Assembly (NCBI GenBank): GCA_946543085.1
Contig: CAMNLM010000008.1
Location: 1 to 37,634, forward strand
Reading direction: 5' to 3'
Source: an uncultured Clostridia bacterium
GTDB lineage: Bacteria > Bacillota > Clostridia > Christensenellales > Aristaeellaceae
Length of the DNA: 37,634 nucleotides
The translations under genes and the position numbers were made by a program. This document shows positions 28,670-37,094 of this stretch, in pieces. Every line of letters begins with the position of its first letter. Within the stretch, counting starts at the first letter, position 1. Below the pieces are notes generated by a model. It ran no database searches. It was not told the origin of the DNA and was given only the letters and a program-made list of their open reading frames with translations.

Positions 28670-30021
28670 TCCCTCACCACCCTCTCTATTCTCGCCCTCA
28701 GCGCCTCCACCAGGACCTCCTGCGTGCCCGCCTTGCCCTCCAGCGCCTTGGCCACGTCCTCGTCCACACCGCCGCGTACAAGCAGCCTGTGGACCACCAC
28801 GGGCCTCTCCTGGCCCTGCCGGTGCAGCCGGGCGTTCGCCTGCTGATACAGCTCCAGGCTCCACGTCAGCGTGTACCAGATCACGTCACAGCCGCCCTGC
28901 TGCAGGTTCAGCCCGTAGGCGCAGCTGGCAGGGTGGGCCAGCAGCACATCGACCTCGCCATGGTTCCAGGCGTCGGCGTCCTCAGCGGACTCCAGAACAC
29001 GGAAGCGCTTGCCCCGACACGTGGCCCTCAGGCCATCCAGCTCATGCCGGTAGCCGTAGAACAGCAGCACAGGCGCCCGTATGGCCTCCAGAAGCTCCTG
29101 CAGCGCCTCCAGCTTCGCGTCGTGCACCCGATGCGCTGCGCCGGTCTCGTCGTACACACAGCCGCCACACAGCTGCAGCAGCTTCCCGGTCAGCGCCGCC
29201 GCGGTCGTGGCGCTGATCTCCTCGTCGTCGCCCAGGCTCAACACCATCTCCCGCTCCATCTGTTGATAGGCCTTCCTGGCAACCGCGCCCAGCTCCACGG
29301 GAACGTCATGGGTCACCAGGGGAGGAAGCTGCAGATAGTCCGCCGCGCTCATGCTGACGCAGATGTCGCGGATCTTCGCCTGCACCGCCTCGAAGGCGCC
29401 CGGCTTCGGGGTGTACTCATGTCGCCAGGGGTTGTGATCGAAGTACCGCGCCCGATAGTGGGTGATGTACCTCCCCAGCCGCTCACCCCGATCCAGCAGG
29501 TAGATCTGTGCCCATAGGTCCTCGATCCCGTTGGGCGCCGGCGTGCCGGTCAGGATCACCATTCGGAAGATTCTCGGCAGCATCCGCTTCAGCGCCCGGA
29601 AGCGCTTCGCGGCGCTGCTCTTGAAGCTGCTGGACTCATCCACCACGACCATGTCGAAGGGCCAGCACGCGCCCCAGTTCTCCACCAGCCAGACCACGTT
29701 CTCCCGGTTGATCACCGTGATGTCCGCCGGCGCGTCGATCGCTCGGGCGCGCTGCGGCTCGGTGCCCAGCGCTGTGGAGATCCGCAGCCGATGCAGGTGG
29801 TCCCACTTGGCCGCCTCCGTCTGCCAGGTCGCCTCCGCTACCTTCTTGGGAGCGATCACCAGCACCCGGCTCACGGCCAGCCGGTCGTAGATCAGCTCGT
29901 CGATGGCGGTCATGGTGATCACACTTTTGCCGAGTCCCATATCAAGAAACAATCCCACATGGGTGTCTTCCACGATCCGCCGAATTGCGTACTCCTGATA
30001 GGGGTGCGGCTTAAACTCCAT
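28666..30021 (-). CDS. SNF2-family DEAD-like helicase
   Basis: The 451-aa protein has all the core helicase motifs: LDMGLGKS (26-33, motif I), VVVDESSSF (motif II, 125-133), LTGTPAPNG (157-165, motif III) and ANARLHRQGQ (about 403-412, motif VI). It is the compact phage version without extra domains. It is usually paired with a VRR-NUC nuclease, as here, and may help replication or branch processing. The ATG follows GGAGGGCGGGAGT. Confidence 0.92.
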   Translation of the reverse strand: MEFKPHPYQEYAIRRIVEDTHVGLFLDMGLGKSVITMTAIDELIYDRLAVSRVLVIAPKKVAEATWQTEAAKWDHLHRLRISTALGTEPQRARAIDAPADITVINRENVVWLVENWGACWPFDMVVVDESSSFKSSAAKRFRALKRMLPRIFRMVILTGTPAPNGIEDLWAQIYLLDRGERLGRYITHYRARYFDHNPWRHEYTPKPGAFEAVQAKIRDICVSMSAADYLQLPPLVTHDVPVELGAVARKAYQQMEREMVLSLGDDEEISATTAAALTGKLLQLCGGCVYDETGAAHRVHDAKLEALQELLEAIRAPVLLFYGYRHELDGLRATCRGKRFRVLESAEDADAWNHGEVDVLLAHPASCAYGLNLQQGGCDVIWYTLTWSLELYQQANARLHRQGQERPVVVHRLLVRGGVDEDVAKALEGKAGTQEVLVEALRARIERVVRE

Positions 30022-30322
30022 ACTCCCGCCCTCCGGCCATGTGCAGCGCGCACCAGGTCAGCACGGCGCCCACGCGCTCTGGACCGTCCACGCTGCCGAA
30101 TACCACGAAGCCCAGCCTGCGCAGCCGCTTCTGCGCGTAGACCTGCCGCGGCCGCTCGTGCCCTCCCGGCCGCTTCAGTTCCGCGAAGCAGACCACGCCG
30201 CCCGGCAGCAGGATCAGCCGGTCCGGCACGCCAGTAAAGCCGGGGCTCACCAGCTTCAGACACAGGCCTCCCATGTTCTTTACGCCATCGCGCAGACGGT
30301 GTTCGACTTCCCGTTCAAGCAT
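30011..30322 (-). CDS. VRR-NUC domain nuclease
   Basis: This 103-aa protein is essentially one VRR-NUC (PD-(D/E)XK) domain: N-terminal E3 region, GVPDRLIL (D at about 34) and FAELKRPGG (E and K at about 48-50). Single-domain VRR-NUC proteins act on branched DNA and are common beside phage SNF2 helicases. The ATG at 30322 follows AAGGAGGATAAGAACA. It overlaps the helicase by 11 bp. Confidence 0.9.
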   Translation of the reverse strand: MLEREVEHRLRDGVKNMGGLCLKLVSPGFTGVPDRLILLPGGVVCFAELKRPGGHERPRQVYAQKRLRRLGFVVFGSVDGPERVGAVLTWCALHMAGGREYGV

Positions 30323-30344
30323 TGTTCTTATCCTCCTTTGCTCG

Positions 30345-30655
30345 CCAAAACTACCAACTACCGAAATGCACGCGTCCGTATATATATATTGAAATAGACA
30401 ATTTAGAGAAAAAAGATAATTCTCTATACTCTCTAATCTCTCTATTTCAATTATTTATAAGGATAGTCGGTAGTTTTGGTAGTTGGTAGTTTTGGCCTTG
30501 ATTTGTCCGTAATGACGGGCTTTTTCGGCCCTCGACCTAACTACCAAAACTACCGAGTGCCCTCTAAATCGTCTATCATGAGAAGTGGTCGGTAGTTTTG
30601 GTAGTTTCGGTAGCACGGTAGTTTTGGTAGTTTTGGCCCGAGTCGGTAGTTTTGG
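30345..30655. repeat. Candidate replication origin: GGTAGTTTTGG iterons around an AT-rich unwinding element
   Basis: The 11-mer GGTAGTTTTGG occurs at 30469-30479, 30485-30495, 30591-30601, 30617-30627, 30626-30636 and 30645-30655. One variant copy lies at 30600-30610, and inverted copies at 30345-30355 and 30544-30554. Between the outer copies lies an AT-rich stretch (about 30380-30462). It has an 11-bp inverted repeat (30388-30398 with 30441-30451), a 7-bp hairpin (30404-30410 with 30420-30426) and three 9-bp direct repeats starting TCTCTA (30421-30447). Five copies lie in the 3' end of the primase gene. This is the architecture of an iteron origin with a DNA unwinding element. Confidence 0.78.
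30423..30450 (-). promoter_or_regulatory. Possible promoter for the VRR-NUC/helicase genes inside the origin
   Basis: On the minus strand TTGAAA (30445-30450) and TATAGA (30423-30428) are 16 bp apart. It would read towards the nuclease gene. The AT-richness of the origin makes chance matches likely. Confidence 0.4.
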
Positions 30656-33041
30656 CTTCCGCGCCTTGGTAGTCGCGTCCGAACACCTTTTGACTGCCAT
30701 ATATGGTGGGCCTGGGCCCCAGCTCCGCCCATCCATCCAGCTTGCGCAGAACGTTCATGATGCGCACCGATGACCGCCGGTCGAGGCTTGCCCGGTCCTT
30801 CTGAAAAAGCTCATACCATATCTCCACGACGCAGATCTTCTGGCGCTCTGCCAGCTCCCCGGCGCTCTGCTGCCCGAATTCGTTGGCCCACCACAGCCGC
30901 CGGTCGTCCGGCTTCCGCGCGTCCCAGTCGGGGGGCACCCGGCGGTTCACGAACTCGCCGATGACGCCGGCCCACGGGTCGTCCATGACGGCGCTCTCCT
31001 GGGCCTCCACCGCCTGATCGTACAGCTCCGCGCCCAGCGTCAGCGGCTCGCCCGCGCGCCACAGCGCCACGGCCTCAGCCCACACCTGATCCCGGTCGCG
31101 CCGCAGCGCCGCCAGATCGTCCCCGCGCGCCTCCGCCGTGGCGTGGCAGCGCACGATCCACCAGCGCCGGTTCCCGGTCGTATCGGTCAGGAAGTCCGGC
31201 GCGTTGGTCGTGGCCACGAATGCGCAGCGCCTCAGATGGGGCGTCGTCCGGCGTTCGAAGGGTACGCGATAGATATCGTCCCGGCGCGTAATGAACTGCT
31301 TCACAGCGCTGGCCTCATATTTGTTGCTGAATCGGTCTACCTCTGGGATCTCAACGATCCACACCGCGCGCAGCTGCTCCGAGGCCTCCTTCCCGGTGAA
31401 CGTCTGGATGTTGTCGTTGTACCAGTCGCCGCCCAGGATGTCCGCGAAGAGGCTCTTCCCGGTGCCCTGGGCGCCGATCAGCGTCAGCACGCTGTCGAAC
31501 TTGCAGCCCGGTTCCATCCCTCTCGCTACGCACCCGGTCAGGAACTTCCGCGTCACCGCACGGGTGTAGGGCGTATCCTCCGCGCGGAAGTGCCGGATCA
31601 GCAGCGTGTCCACACGAGAAACACCATCCCACTCCAGGCCCTCCAGGTATTCGCGCAGCGCGTCGCGCCGCCGCTTGTCCATGGCCGTGTCCACAGCCAT
31701 TTTGATCCGCCTGAGGTCCTTCACGCCATAGGCTGCCTCGATGTACCAGGCGGCGCCGTTGTCGTCCGCATCGGTCCACGGCCGGCGCTCCTCCCGCGGA
31801 TCCCAGGGCAGCTTTCCGTAGACGCAGCTTTGCCCCAGGAACTCGTCGTTCCCGAAGGCCTGCAGCGCCGGGTCGTTGTCGAAGATCAGCTTCAGGTTCA
31901 CCAGCGTGCCCTTCACCTCGCCGCGGGCGTCCAGCGCCAGCTCCAGGCGCCAGTCACCGTCAGGCGGAGCCGTGCCGAAGTCCTCGCTGATCCGCGCCCG
32001 TGCCTCGTCCAGCAGGCCGCGCTTGATCTCATCCAGCTGCATGGCGCGCTCCTGCATGGCCTTGTAGCTGGGCAGTCGGTTCGTGGGCGTGCCGGGCTGC
32101 GCTGCCTCATCCTGGTCGCCGAACAGGTGCAGCCGGGCGAGGTCCCAGGCGTTCACCAGGTGGCCGCTGCAGGGGTCGGTGGCGTGGTGGCTGTACAGCC
32201 ATTTGCCCTCATACACGATCGCGCCGCCTGCGGTGCTGCCGCCGGTGTACGTGTATCGGTTCGGATCCGCCGTGGGCTCATAGGCGCCGGGAATCAGCTC
32301 GTCCATCACGCGATGGATGTCGAACGCCCGGCAGAATACGCCCACCAGTCCGGTCTTCTCCGTAGGATCGGCCTGCCTGCTGGCCGCGTCTTTGAGCTCC
32401 GCGGCTTGCCCCGGCACCTGTGGCCATGATGCGATGTCATGCCAGTCCCGATAGCTGCGCAGCACGTCATCCGCGCACAGGAAGGGCGCGTCGTTGAAGT
32501 CCCACACGAACTCACTGTCGGCTGATGCACTGGGCCAGTACATCAGCCGGAAGCTCTGGAACGTCGTCGGGTCGCAGCACTCGATGCCCAGCCACTCGCC
32601 CACGCGCCGGGCGATGGGCTCATACTCTTCGGCGGTGACGGTCCTGTCCAGCGGCAGGATCACGCGCAGGCGCGGCTTGCCCGCGTCGTGCTTGCGCGTG
32701 GAGTAGACGCAGGACGCGCAGCCCAGGCCGCTCACGGAGGCCAGCACGGCCTCTGTCTGTCCTTTGGGGATGGCGTCCAGGTCCAGCGTCACCAGGTCGC
32801 GGCCGATCACGTTGGCGGCCTTCCGGCGCCCGCCCCGCAGCGCGCCGCCCACAAAGCCGCCGACGTCCTTCAGCGCGTCCTGCTGGGCTTTGGGCATGCG
32901 CAGGAATGCCTCGTGGCTCTCGCTGCCGCGGACGGGCGTGTGCAGTCGCTCGGTCAGCTCCGCCCAGGTGATGCGCGTCTGCGCCCACGACATGGCTTTA
33001 CGGCTGCCGCCGATGCTGATGGTCAGAGTGCGGTCAGTCAT
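30576..33041 (-). CDS. Primase-helicase (archaeo-eukaryotic-type primase plus VirE/superfamily 3-like helicase)
   Basis: The 821-aa protein has an N-terminal primase-like region (about 75-200) with VTLDLDAIP (D87, D89), STRKHD and RLRVILPL. A VirE-type helicase domain (about 430-680) has Walker A GAQGTGKS (523-530) and Walker B-like VWIVEIPEVD. The last 25 or so residues (TTDSGQNYQNYRATETTKTT) are a low-complexity tail encoded by the iteron repeats. It probably recognises the origin, unwinds it and primes synthesis. The ATG at 33041 overlaps the MazG-like gene by 8 bp. Confidence 0.9.
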   Translation of the reverse strand: MTDRTLTISIGGSRKAMSWAQTRITWAELTERLHTPVRGSESHEAFLRMPKAQQDALKDVGGFVGGALRGGRRKAANVIGRDLVTLDLDAIPKGQTEAVLASVSGLGCASCVYSTRKHDAGKPRLRVILPLDRTVTAEEYEPIARRVGEWLGIECCDPTTFQSFRLMYWPSASADSEFVWDFNDAPFLCADDVLRSYRDWHDIASWPQVPGQAAELKDAASRQADPTEKTGLVGVFCRAFDIHRVMDELIPGAYEPTADPNRYTYTGGSTAGGAIVYEGKWLYSHHATDPCSGHLVNAWDLARLHLFGDQDEAAQPGTPTNRLPSYKAMQERAMQLDEIKRGLLDEARARISEDFGTAPPDGDWRLELALDARGEVKGTLVNLKLIFDNDPALQAFGNDEFLGQSCVYGKLPWDPREERRPWTDADDNGAAWYIEAAYGVKDLRRIKMAVDTAMDKRRRDALREYLEGLEWDGVSRVDTLLIRHFRAEDTPYTRAVTRKFLTGCVARGMEPGCKFDSVLTLIGAQGTGKSLFADILGGDWYNDNIQTFTGKEASEQLRAVWIVEIPEVDRFSNKYEASAVKQFITRRDDIYRVPFERRTTPHLRRCAFVATTNAPDFLTDTTGNRRWWIVRCHATAEARGDDLAALRRDRDQVWAEAVALWRAGEPLTLGAELYDQAVEAQESAVMDDPWAGVIGEFVNRRVPPDWDARKPDDRRLWWANEFGQQSAGELAERQKICVVEIWYELFQKDRASLDRRSSVRIMNVLRKLDGWAELGPRPTIYGSQKVFGRDYQGAEAKTTDSGQNYQNYRATETTKTTDHFS

Positions 33042-33348
33042 GGTCCTTGCCCTCCTCGTCCATGCGCCGGTCGAGCCGCGCCAGCTTGTAGGTTTTCCAC
33101 GAGTGCACGCGCGGAACCCCGTCGGGGAACATCAGCTTGATCTGGTCCAGCATGACCTCCACGTCGGCGGCCTCCTGCAGGAGCTGCTCGACGAGGGTCT
33201 CGTGCATCGACCGGTTATACACTTTCGTGGTCAGCAGCCTGGCAACGGCCTGGGCCAGCTCTCCCAGCTCCTCGGTGGTCTTGATGAGCTGATGGGCGTG
33301 GCCGTAGTGGTCGACGGCCCGCTGTTCAATCTCCTGCGCGTTGATCAT
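33034..33348 (-). CDS. MazG-like nucleotide pyrophosphohydrolase
   Basis: A 104-aa all-helical protein with KTTEELGELAQAVARLL (about 23-39) and LLQEAADVEVMLDQIK (about 56-71), the paired ExxE and ExxD metal-binding helices of the MazG/DUF550 group. It probably hydrolyses a nucleoside triphosphate, cleaning the nucleotide pool or altering (p)ppGpp. GGAGGGGTATGCG precedes the ATG. It overlaps the ThyX-like gene by 23 bp. Confidence 0.82.
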   Translation of the reverse strand: MINAQEIEQRAVDHYGHAHQLIKTTEELGELAQAVARLLTTKVYNRSMHETLVEQLLQEAADVEVMLDQIKLMFPDGVPRVHSWKTYKLARLDRRMDEEGKDHD

Positions 33349-33982
33349 CGCATACCCCTCCAGTCCGCGCCTCCAGATCGGTCTCCAAAAACATGCGGTA
33401 CAGTTTGTAGCGCTCGGAGATGTCGGTCAACCAGCGGCGGGAGCCGTGGGCGTCGGCGTACTCGATGAAGCGCTCCAGCAGGCCGCAGGACGTGAACTCC
33501 GGGCAGCCCATCCGGTAGACGCAGTTGGGGACCAGCATGTCGGCCTCATCCTGGCAGCCGGCCGTGGCCAGGACGATCTTGAAGTCCTCGGCCAGGTGGC
33601 GCGCCTCGCGCGTCGCCTTGCGGCACAGGCGCTTCCTCCAGGCGTCGATAAGGTTCTGCATGTTCGCGTACCCGTCGAAGTCCACAGGCGCGTCCTGGGG
33701 CTTCTGGCCGCGCGGGACGGGATCCCCGGTGCGGTCGTTGCGCTGGGTCGAGATGAACTTCTCGAACTTGTGCCGGCTCCACTCGGTCGAGACCCAGTAG
33801 GGGATCCCCTTCCATTGCCAGTCGAATTCCAGCAGGCGGATGGGGGAGTGCTCGCTGATCAGCAGCTTTCGCCGGAAAACCGGCGTGGGCTCGTGATCCG
33901 TGAAATCCTTGTTGTCGGTCGTGCGGCAGTGGTTTTTCACCCTCCGCCAGGCGTTCGAGATCCAGGTAAACGTCGTTTTCAT
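33326..33982 (-). CDS. ThyX-like (flavin-dependent thymidylate synthase-like) protein
   Basis: The 218-aa protein has LISEHSPIRLLEFDW (about 41-55) and SRHKFEKFISTQRNDR (about 69-84), which align with the ThyX regions EHxxxE and RHRxxSxNExSxR. The signature motif is strongly altered: the first RHR is RHK and the spacing to STQR differs. Phage proteins of this type are often labelled ThyX. Whether this one makes dTMP or has another flavin- or nucleotide-linked role is open. GAGGTGGGGAT precedes the ATG. Confidence 0.7.
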   Translation of the reverse strand: MKTTFTWISNAWRRVKNHCRTTDNKDFTDHEPTPVFRRKLLISEHSPIRLLEFDWQWKGIPYWVSTEWSRHKFEKFISTQRNDRTGDPVPRGQKPQDAPVDFDGYANMQNLIDAWRKRLCRKATREARHLAEDFKIVLATAGCQDEADMLVPNCVYRMGCPEFTSCGLLERFIEYADAHGSRRWLTDISERYKLYRMFLETDLEARTGGVCDDQRAGD

Positions 33983-33991
33983 ATCCCCACC

Positions 33992-36031
33992 TCAGTCTTT
34001 CTGGTAATACTCACAGGTGAAGCCAGCGCCCTTGAGCGGCAGCCCCGGCGCCCAGTCCAGCGGCGCGGCCATGATGTCCAGCACGTCCTGCAGCTGCTCC
34101 TCCCGGTCCACCTCGACGATCACCTCGTCATGGACGTGGAACACGGCGGTCAGGCCGATCCTGCGCAGCCTCAGCAGCGTCTCGGCCAGGCAGTCCCGTG
34201 CCACGGCCTGCGTCACGTTCTCCACCAGCTTGCCGCCCCAGGTGTCCGTGGGTGCCCACTTTTTGGTGGTCTGGTTGACGCTGTAGTAGTGCAGGCTGTC
34301 GCGGTCCGGGAAGTTCTTCGCCGGCGCGAGGAAGGGGTGCGCGTAGAACAGCTTGCGCCCGGTCGGCAGCCGGATGGTGAGGAAGTCCTGCCCGGTCGCG
34401 GGGTCGCCCTCGCGGGCAAAGGTAACGCTGTGCGGCAGGCGCTCGGGCGCGCCCACGCGCACCACGTCCAGGGCCGCGTCCTCGTAGTCGCGCCAGAGCC
34501 GGCAGATGGACGGGTTCGCCCGCCGCCACTTCTGCTTGATCTCCGGCAGGTCCTCTTCGGGGATTCCCATCCGCAGCGCGCCCATGGCGATCAGCGCATT
34601 CTCGCCGCCGCCGTAGCCCAGGGCCAGGGTAGCCACCTTGCCGCGCTGCCGCAGATGGGCGTTCTCGCCGTGCTTCTCCACGAGCACGCCGAACATCTGC
34701 GAGGCCGTGGCGCAGTAGATGTCCTTGCCGGCCTCGAATGCATCCAGCACCCAGGTCTCGCCGGCCAGCCAGGCCACGACGCGCGCCTCGATGGCGCTGT
34801 AGTCTGCGACCGCGTACAGCTTGCCCCGCCGGGGGATGAAGGCGGTTCGGATCAGCTGGGAGAGGGTGTCCGGTACCGATCCCCAGCAGACCTTGATCAT
34901 TTCGATGTCCCTGGCCTTCACGCGCTCCCGGGCGAAGGCCAGGCTGTCCAGGTGGTTCTGCGGCAGGTTCTGCGGCTGGACGATGCGCCCGGCCCAGCGG
35001 CCGGTCCGGTTCGCGCCGTAGTAGAACATCATGCCGCGCACGCGCCCGTCGTCGCACACAGCGGCCTCCAGGGCGTCGTATTTCTTGGTCGACGTTTTAC
35101 TCATCAGCTGCCGGAGCTCCAGCATACGGGCCGCCTGAGGGCTGTCCACGCCGGTCTTGAGCAGTTCGGCCACGGTAGTCTTGCGGAGATCGGTGATCTC
35201 CGTCTCGTCGTCGGTCTCCAGCTCTGCGTTCAGCCACTTCATCAGCTGCTGCACGCTCTTGGGGTTGTCCAGCCCGGAGATCTCCTTCGCCTCGGCGATC
35301 ATGCGCGCCTGCTCGGTCTCGCCGACCTCCAGCGCTGCTCTGACCAGATCCCGGTCGACGCCCACGCCCTCGGCATTTGCTTCGGTGGTCAGCTCCCAGA
35401 GCAGCTGCTCCCGCGCGGGCATCGGCCAGCGGCTCAGCCTGCGCTTGATCTCGCGCTCCGTCGCCACGTCCTGCATGCAGTAGGTTTTGAAGAGCTCCCA
35501 CTTCTCCGGCTCGTCCTCCGGGCGCAGCCGCCAGGGCAGCGGGTGGGCCTTGTCGGGCTTCTGCGGTACGCAGAACTTGCGAATCAGCGCCGCGCCGATG
35601 CCCAGCTTGCGCTTGTCCTGTGGCAGGCCCATGGCCTCGCCGGTGGCGCCCAGGCCGGCGGTATAGCCGCAGTACAGCCCATGCGCCATCGTGCAAAACC
35701 AGTCGCCCACAGGGCGCCGGGGGAAGCCATGGCGCTCCATCCAGGTGTTGAGGCAGTAGTGTTCGAAGGCGGCGTTATACGCGTGCAGCAGCACGTCGTC
35801 CGCGCGCCACAGCGCCAGGAAGTCCTGTAGGGCCTGATATTCCCGGCCCTCGTGCTCGCCGCCGGGACGCGTCGTCAGATCCACAATCTGCGCCGGGCCG
35901 TCGTCCACAGCCCAGGCGATTAGCAGGATGTCGAAGGCGGGGGACTGAGCATATTTGTACAGCCCGGCCTTGGTCAGATCCACGTCGCTGTAGGTCTCGA
36001 TGTCCACGCTTACGTGGCGGTATAAGCCCAT
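33992..36031 (-). CDS. Phage DNA polymerase, family A, with 3'-5' exonuclease domain
   Basis: The 679-aa polymerase has an N-terminal DnaQ-like exonuclease (VSVDIETYS, D10 and E12; YNAAFEHYCL near 85). The polymerase domain has motif A AVADYSAIEAR (D410), motif B RQRGKVATLALGYGG (461-475) and motif C HVHDEV (D635). The ATG at 36031 follows AGGAGGTAACGCT, and starts six residues inside a longer frame. It is the replicative polymerase of the phage. Confidence 0.93.
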   Translation of the reverse strand: MGLYRHVSVDIETYSDVDLTKAGLYKYAQSPAFDILLIAWAVDDGPAQIVDLTTRPGGEHEGREYQALQDFLALWRADDVLLHAYNAAFEHYCLNTWMERHGFPRRPVGDWFCTMAHGLYCGYTAGLGATGEAMGLPQDKRKLGIGAALIRKFCVPQKPDKAHPLPWRLRPEDEPEKWELFKTYCMQDVATEREIKRRLSRWPMPAREQLLWELTTEANAEGVGVDRDLVRAALEVGETEQARMIAEAKEISGLDNPKSVQQLMKWLNAELETDDETEITDLRKTTVAELLKTGVDSPQAARMLELRQLMSKTSTKKYDALEAAVCDDGRVRGMMFYYGANRTGRWAGRIVQPQNLPQNHLDSLAFARERVKARDIEMIKVCWGSVPDTLSQLIRTAFIPRRGKLYAVADYSAIEARVVAWLAGETWVLDAFEAGKDIYCATASQMFGVLVEKHGENAHLRQRGKVATLALGYGGGENALIAMGALRMGIPEEDLPEIKQKWRRANPSICRLWRDYEDAALDVVRVGAPERLPHSVTFAREGDPATGQDFLTIRLPTGRKLFYAHPFLAPAKNFPDRDSLHYYSVNQTTKKWAPTDTWGGKLVENVTQAVARDCLAETLLRLRRIGLTAVFHVHDEVIVEVDREEQLQDVLDIMAAPLDWAPGLPLKGAGFTCEYYQKD

Positions 36032-36045
36032 AGCGTTACCTCCTG

Positions 36046-36234
36046 TCATGCTCCGTCGGCATTGTCAGCCCTCCTGTTCCACAGCTCTGCCGCCATCTTG
36101 TAGTTTGGCGCACAGACCATAACTCGATGATGGTCTACGTGATACTTGCTGCACTCAATATAGGCGTCCCAGCTCGTGAGCCAAACAAACGCAGGTGCTC
36201 CGCAAAATGGACATGGTTTCAATCTTATCTCCAT
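36046..36234 (-). CDS. Lar-like small zinc-ribbon protein
   Basis: The 62-aa protein starts MEIRLKPCPFCGAPAF and ends near MAAELWNRRADN, the pattern of the Lar (restriction alleviation) family: CxxC zinc ribbon, distant Cys/His pair (ECSKYHVDHH) and the WNRR tail. Phage members are widespread; an anti-restriction role is known only for the founding Rac prophage protein. The ATG at 36234 has GGGGTG upstream. Confidence 0.85.
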   Translation of the reverse strand: MEIRLKPCPFCGAPAFVWLTSWDAYIECSKYHVDHHRVMVCAPNYKMAAELWNRRADNADGA

Positions 36235-36236
36235 AG

Positions 36237-36647
36237 CTACACCCCGCTCGGTCCGCGTTGATACATCCATATCATGTCCCGCTCGAACTCGGGTAGGCAG
36301 CTGATGACCAGCGTGCCGTTTTTGATGATCAGACTGACCTCCTGCCCGGTCTTTACCTTGCGAACGCGCTTTATGTACGCCCCATCCCGGAGGTGCTCGA
36401 TGGAGAGCAACTCTTCCGTCGGTTGACGTTCCGGCACCTCCACGTCAATGTTCACGGCACTGGGATGGGCTCGACCGCTGTCCACGGTATCGAAGGTCAC
36501 CGTGCGCCCTTTCCTGTAGTGTTTGCTTTTGCGGTTGAAATCGTTGTTGTGCCCGAAATAGGTGACGCCGTCGTCTCCACAGATGAAAATGTGACTAATG
36601 CCGTGGTTCGTCGGGTGGTGGAACTCAGTCTCGATGATGCCTTTCAT
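36237..36647 (-). CDS. Cold-shock-domain-like protein, 136 aa
   Basis: The first 70 residues fit a cold-shock/OB fold: KGIIETEF, GISHIFICGDDG, VTYFGHNNDF, GRTVTFDTVDSGRAHPSAVN. These correspond to the usual KGxVxxF, GFGFI, DVFVH and GxxVxFxxxxGxxA elements. The C-terminal half (about 75-136) is of unknown fold. AAAGGAGGATCCGC precedes the ATG at 36647. It may bind RNA or ssDNA during early infection. The much longer upstream frame was rejected because it lies over the next gene. Confidence 0.65.
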   Translation of the reverse strand: MKGIIETEFHHPTNHGISHIFICGDDGVTYFGHNNDFNRKSKHYRKGRTVTFDTVDSGRAHPSAVNIDVEVPERQPTEELLSIEHLRDGAYIKRVRKVKTGQEVSLIIKNGTLVISCLPEFERDMIWMYQRGPSGV

Positions 36648-37020
36648 GCGGATCCTCCTTTTGCGGGCGGTAAGTTGGGATTTCTTCACCGTACAGCTTC
36701 GCCAGCGCGTGGTAGATGTTCGCCATAACAACGAAAAACTGTTCTTCGTCGATGCCGGCCGGTCGGTCAATATTGGAAATTGTGGTCTTGATCTCAAACT
36801 TCGTCGGGCTGCGCCGCAGGTCACGCAGCCCCTCCAGCGCGTCGTTGAAGAGATCGTCCATGTGGCAGCCATAATATCCGCCGCGTTCTTCGTCGCTCCA
36901 GTAGGGGCAGATATCGCAGGAAACCAGCTGCTTGCATTCCTGCTCGGGGTCCTCCGGGTCCGGGTCATACCTGCATAGCTCCAGCGCCCGGATAACGTCA
37001 TCCAGTTTTTGTCTGTCCAT
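36625..37020 (-). CDS. Cys-rich hypothetical early protein, 131 aa
   Basis: It begins MDRQKLDDVIRALELCRYDP and has cysteines at CKQLVSCDICPYW and YGCHMDD that could bind zinc, followed by helices. No family is recognised. GGAGGGGAATACA precedes the ATG. It overlaps the cold-shock-like gene by 23 bp. Confidence 0.72.
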   Translation of the reverse strand: MDRQKLDDVIRALELCRYDPDPEDPEQECKQLVSCDICPYWSDEERGGYYGCHMDDLFNDALEGLRDLRRSPTKFEIKTTISNIDRPAGIDEEQFFVVMANIYHALAKLYGEEIPTYRPQKEDPHERHHRD

Positions 37021-37041
37021 TGTATTCCCCTCCGGTCATTT

Positions 37042-37067
37042 CGCCGCCCTGGGAGACCGGGGCGGCG
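37042..37067 (-). terminator. GC-rich hairpin after the ssDNA-binding protein gene
   Basis: CGCCGCCC and GGGCGGCG form a perfect 8-bp stem with a 10-nt loop, between the ssDNA-binding protein stop and the next gene. There is no T-run, so it more likely modulates or stabilises the early transcript than terminates it. Confidence 0.35.
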
Positions 37068-37094
37068 TGTATCAGAAAGTCCTCCGGTTGTCGA

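Noticed and set aside
30345..30655. CRISPR array
   Set aside because: The repeats are only 11 bp, overlap or are irregularly spaced, and occur in both orientations, without spacer-sized gaps.
30455..30736. A 93-aa minus-strand frame and a shorter one across the origin
   Set aside because: They are read out of the iteron repeats in an alternative frame, have low-complexity K/L/P/T content and no ribosome binding site.
33341..35830. 829-aa plus-strand open frame opposite the DNA polymerase
   Set aside because: Antisense shadow of the polymerase and ThyX-like genes; no ribosome binding site or recognisable domain.
36237..37001. 254-aa version of the cold-shock-like protein
   Set aside because: The added N-terminus is Arg/Ser/Thr-rich and lies over another gene; the ATG at 36647 has a strong AGGAGG site.
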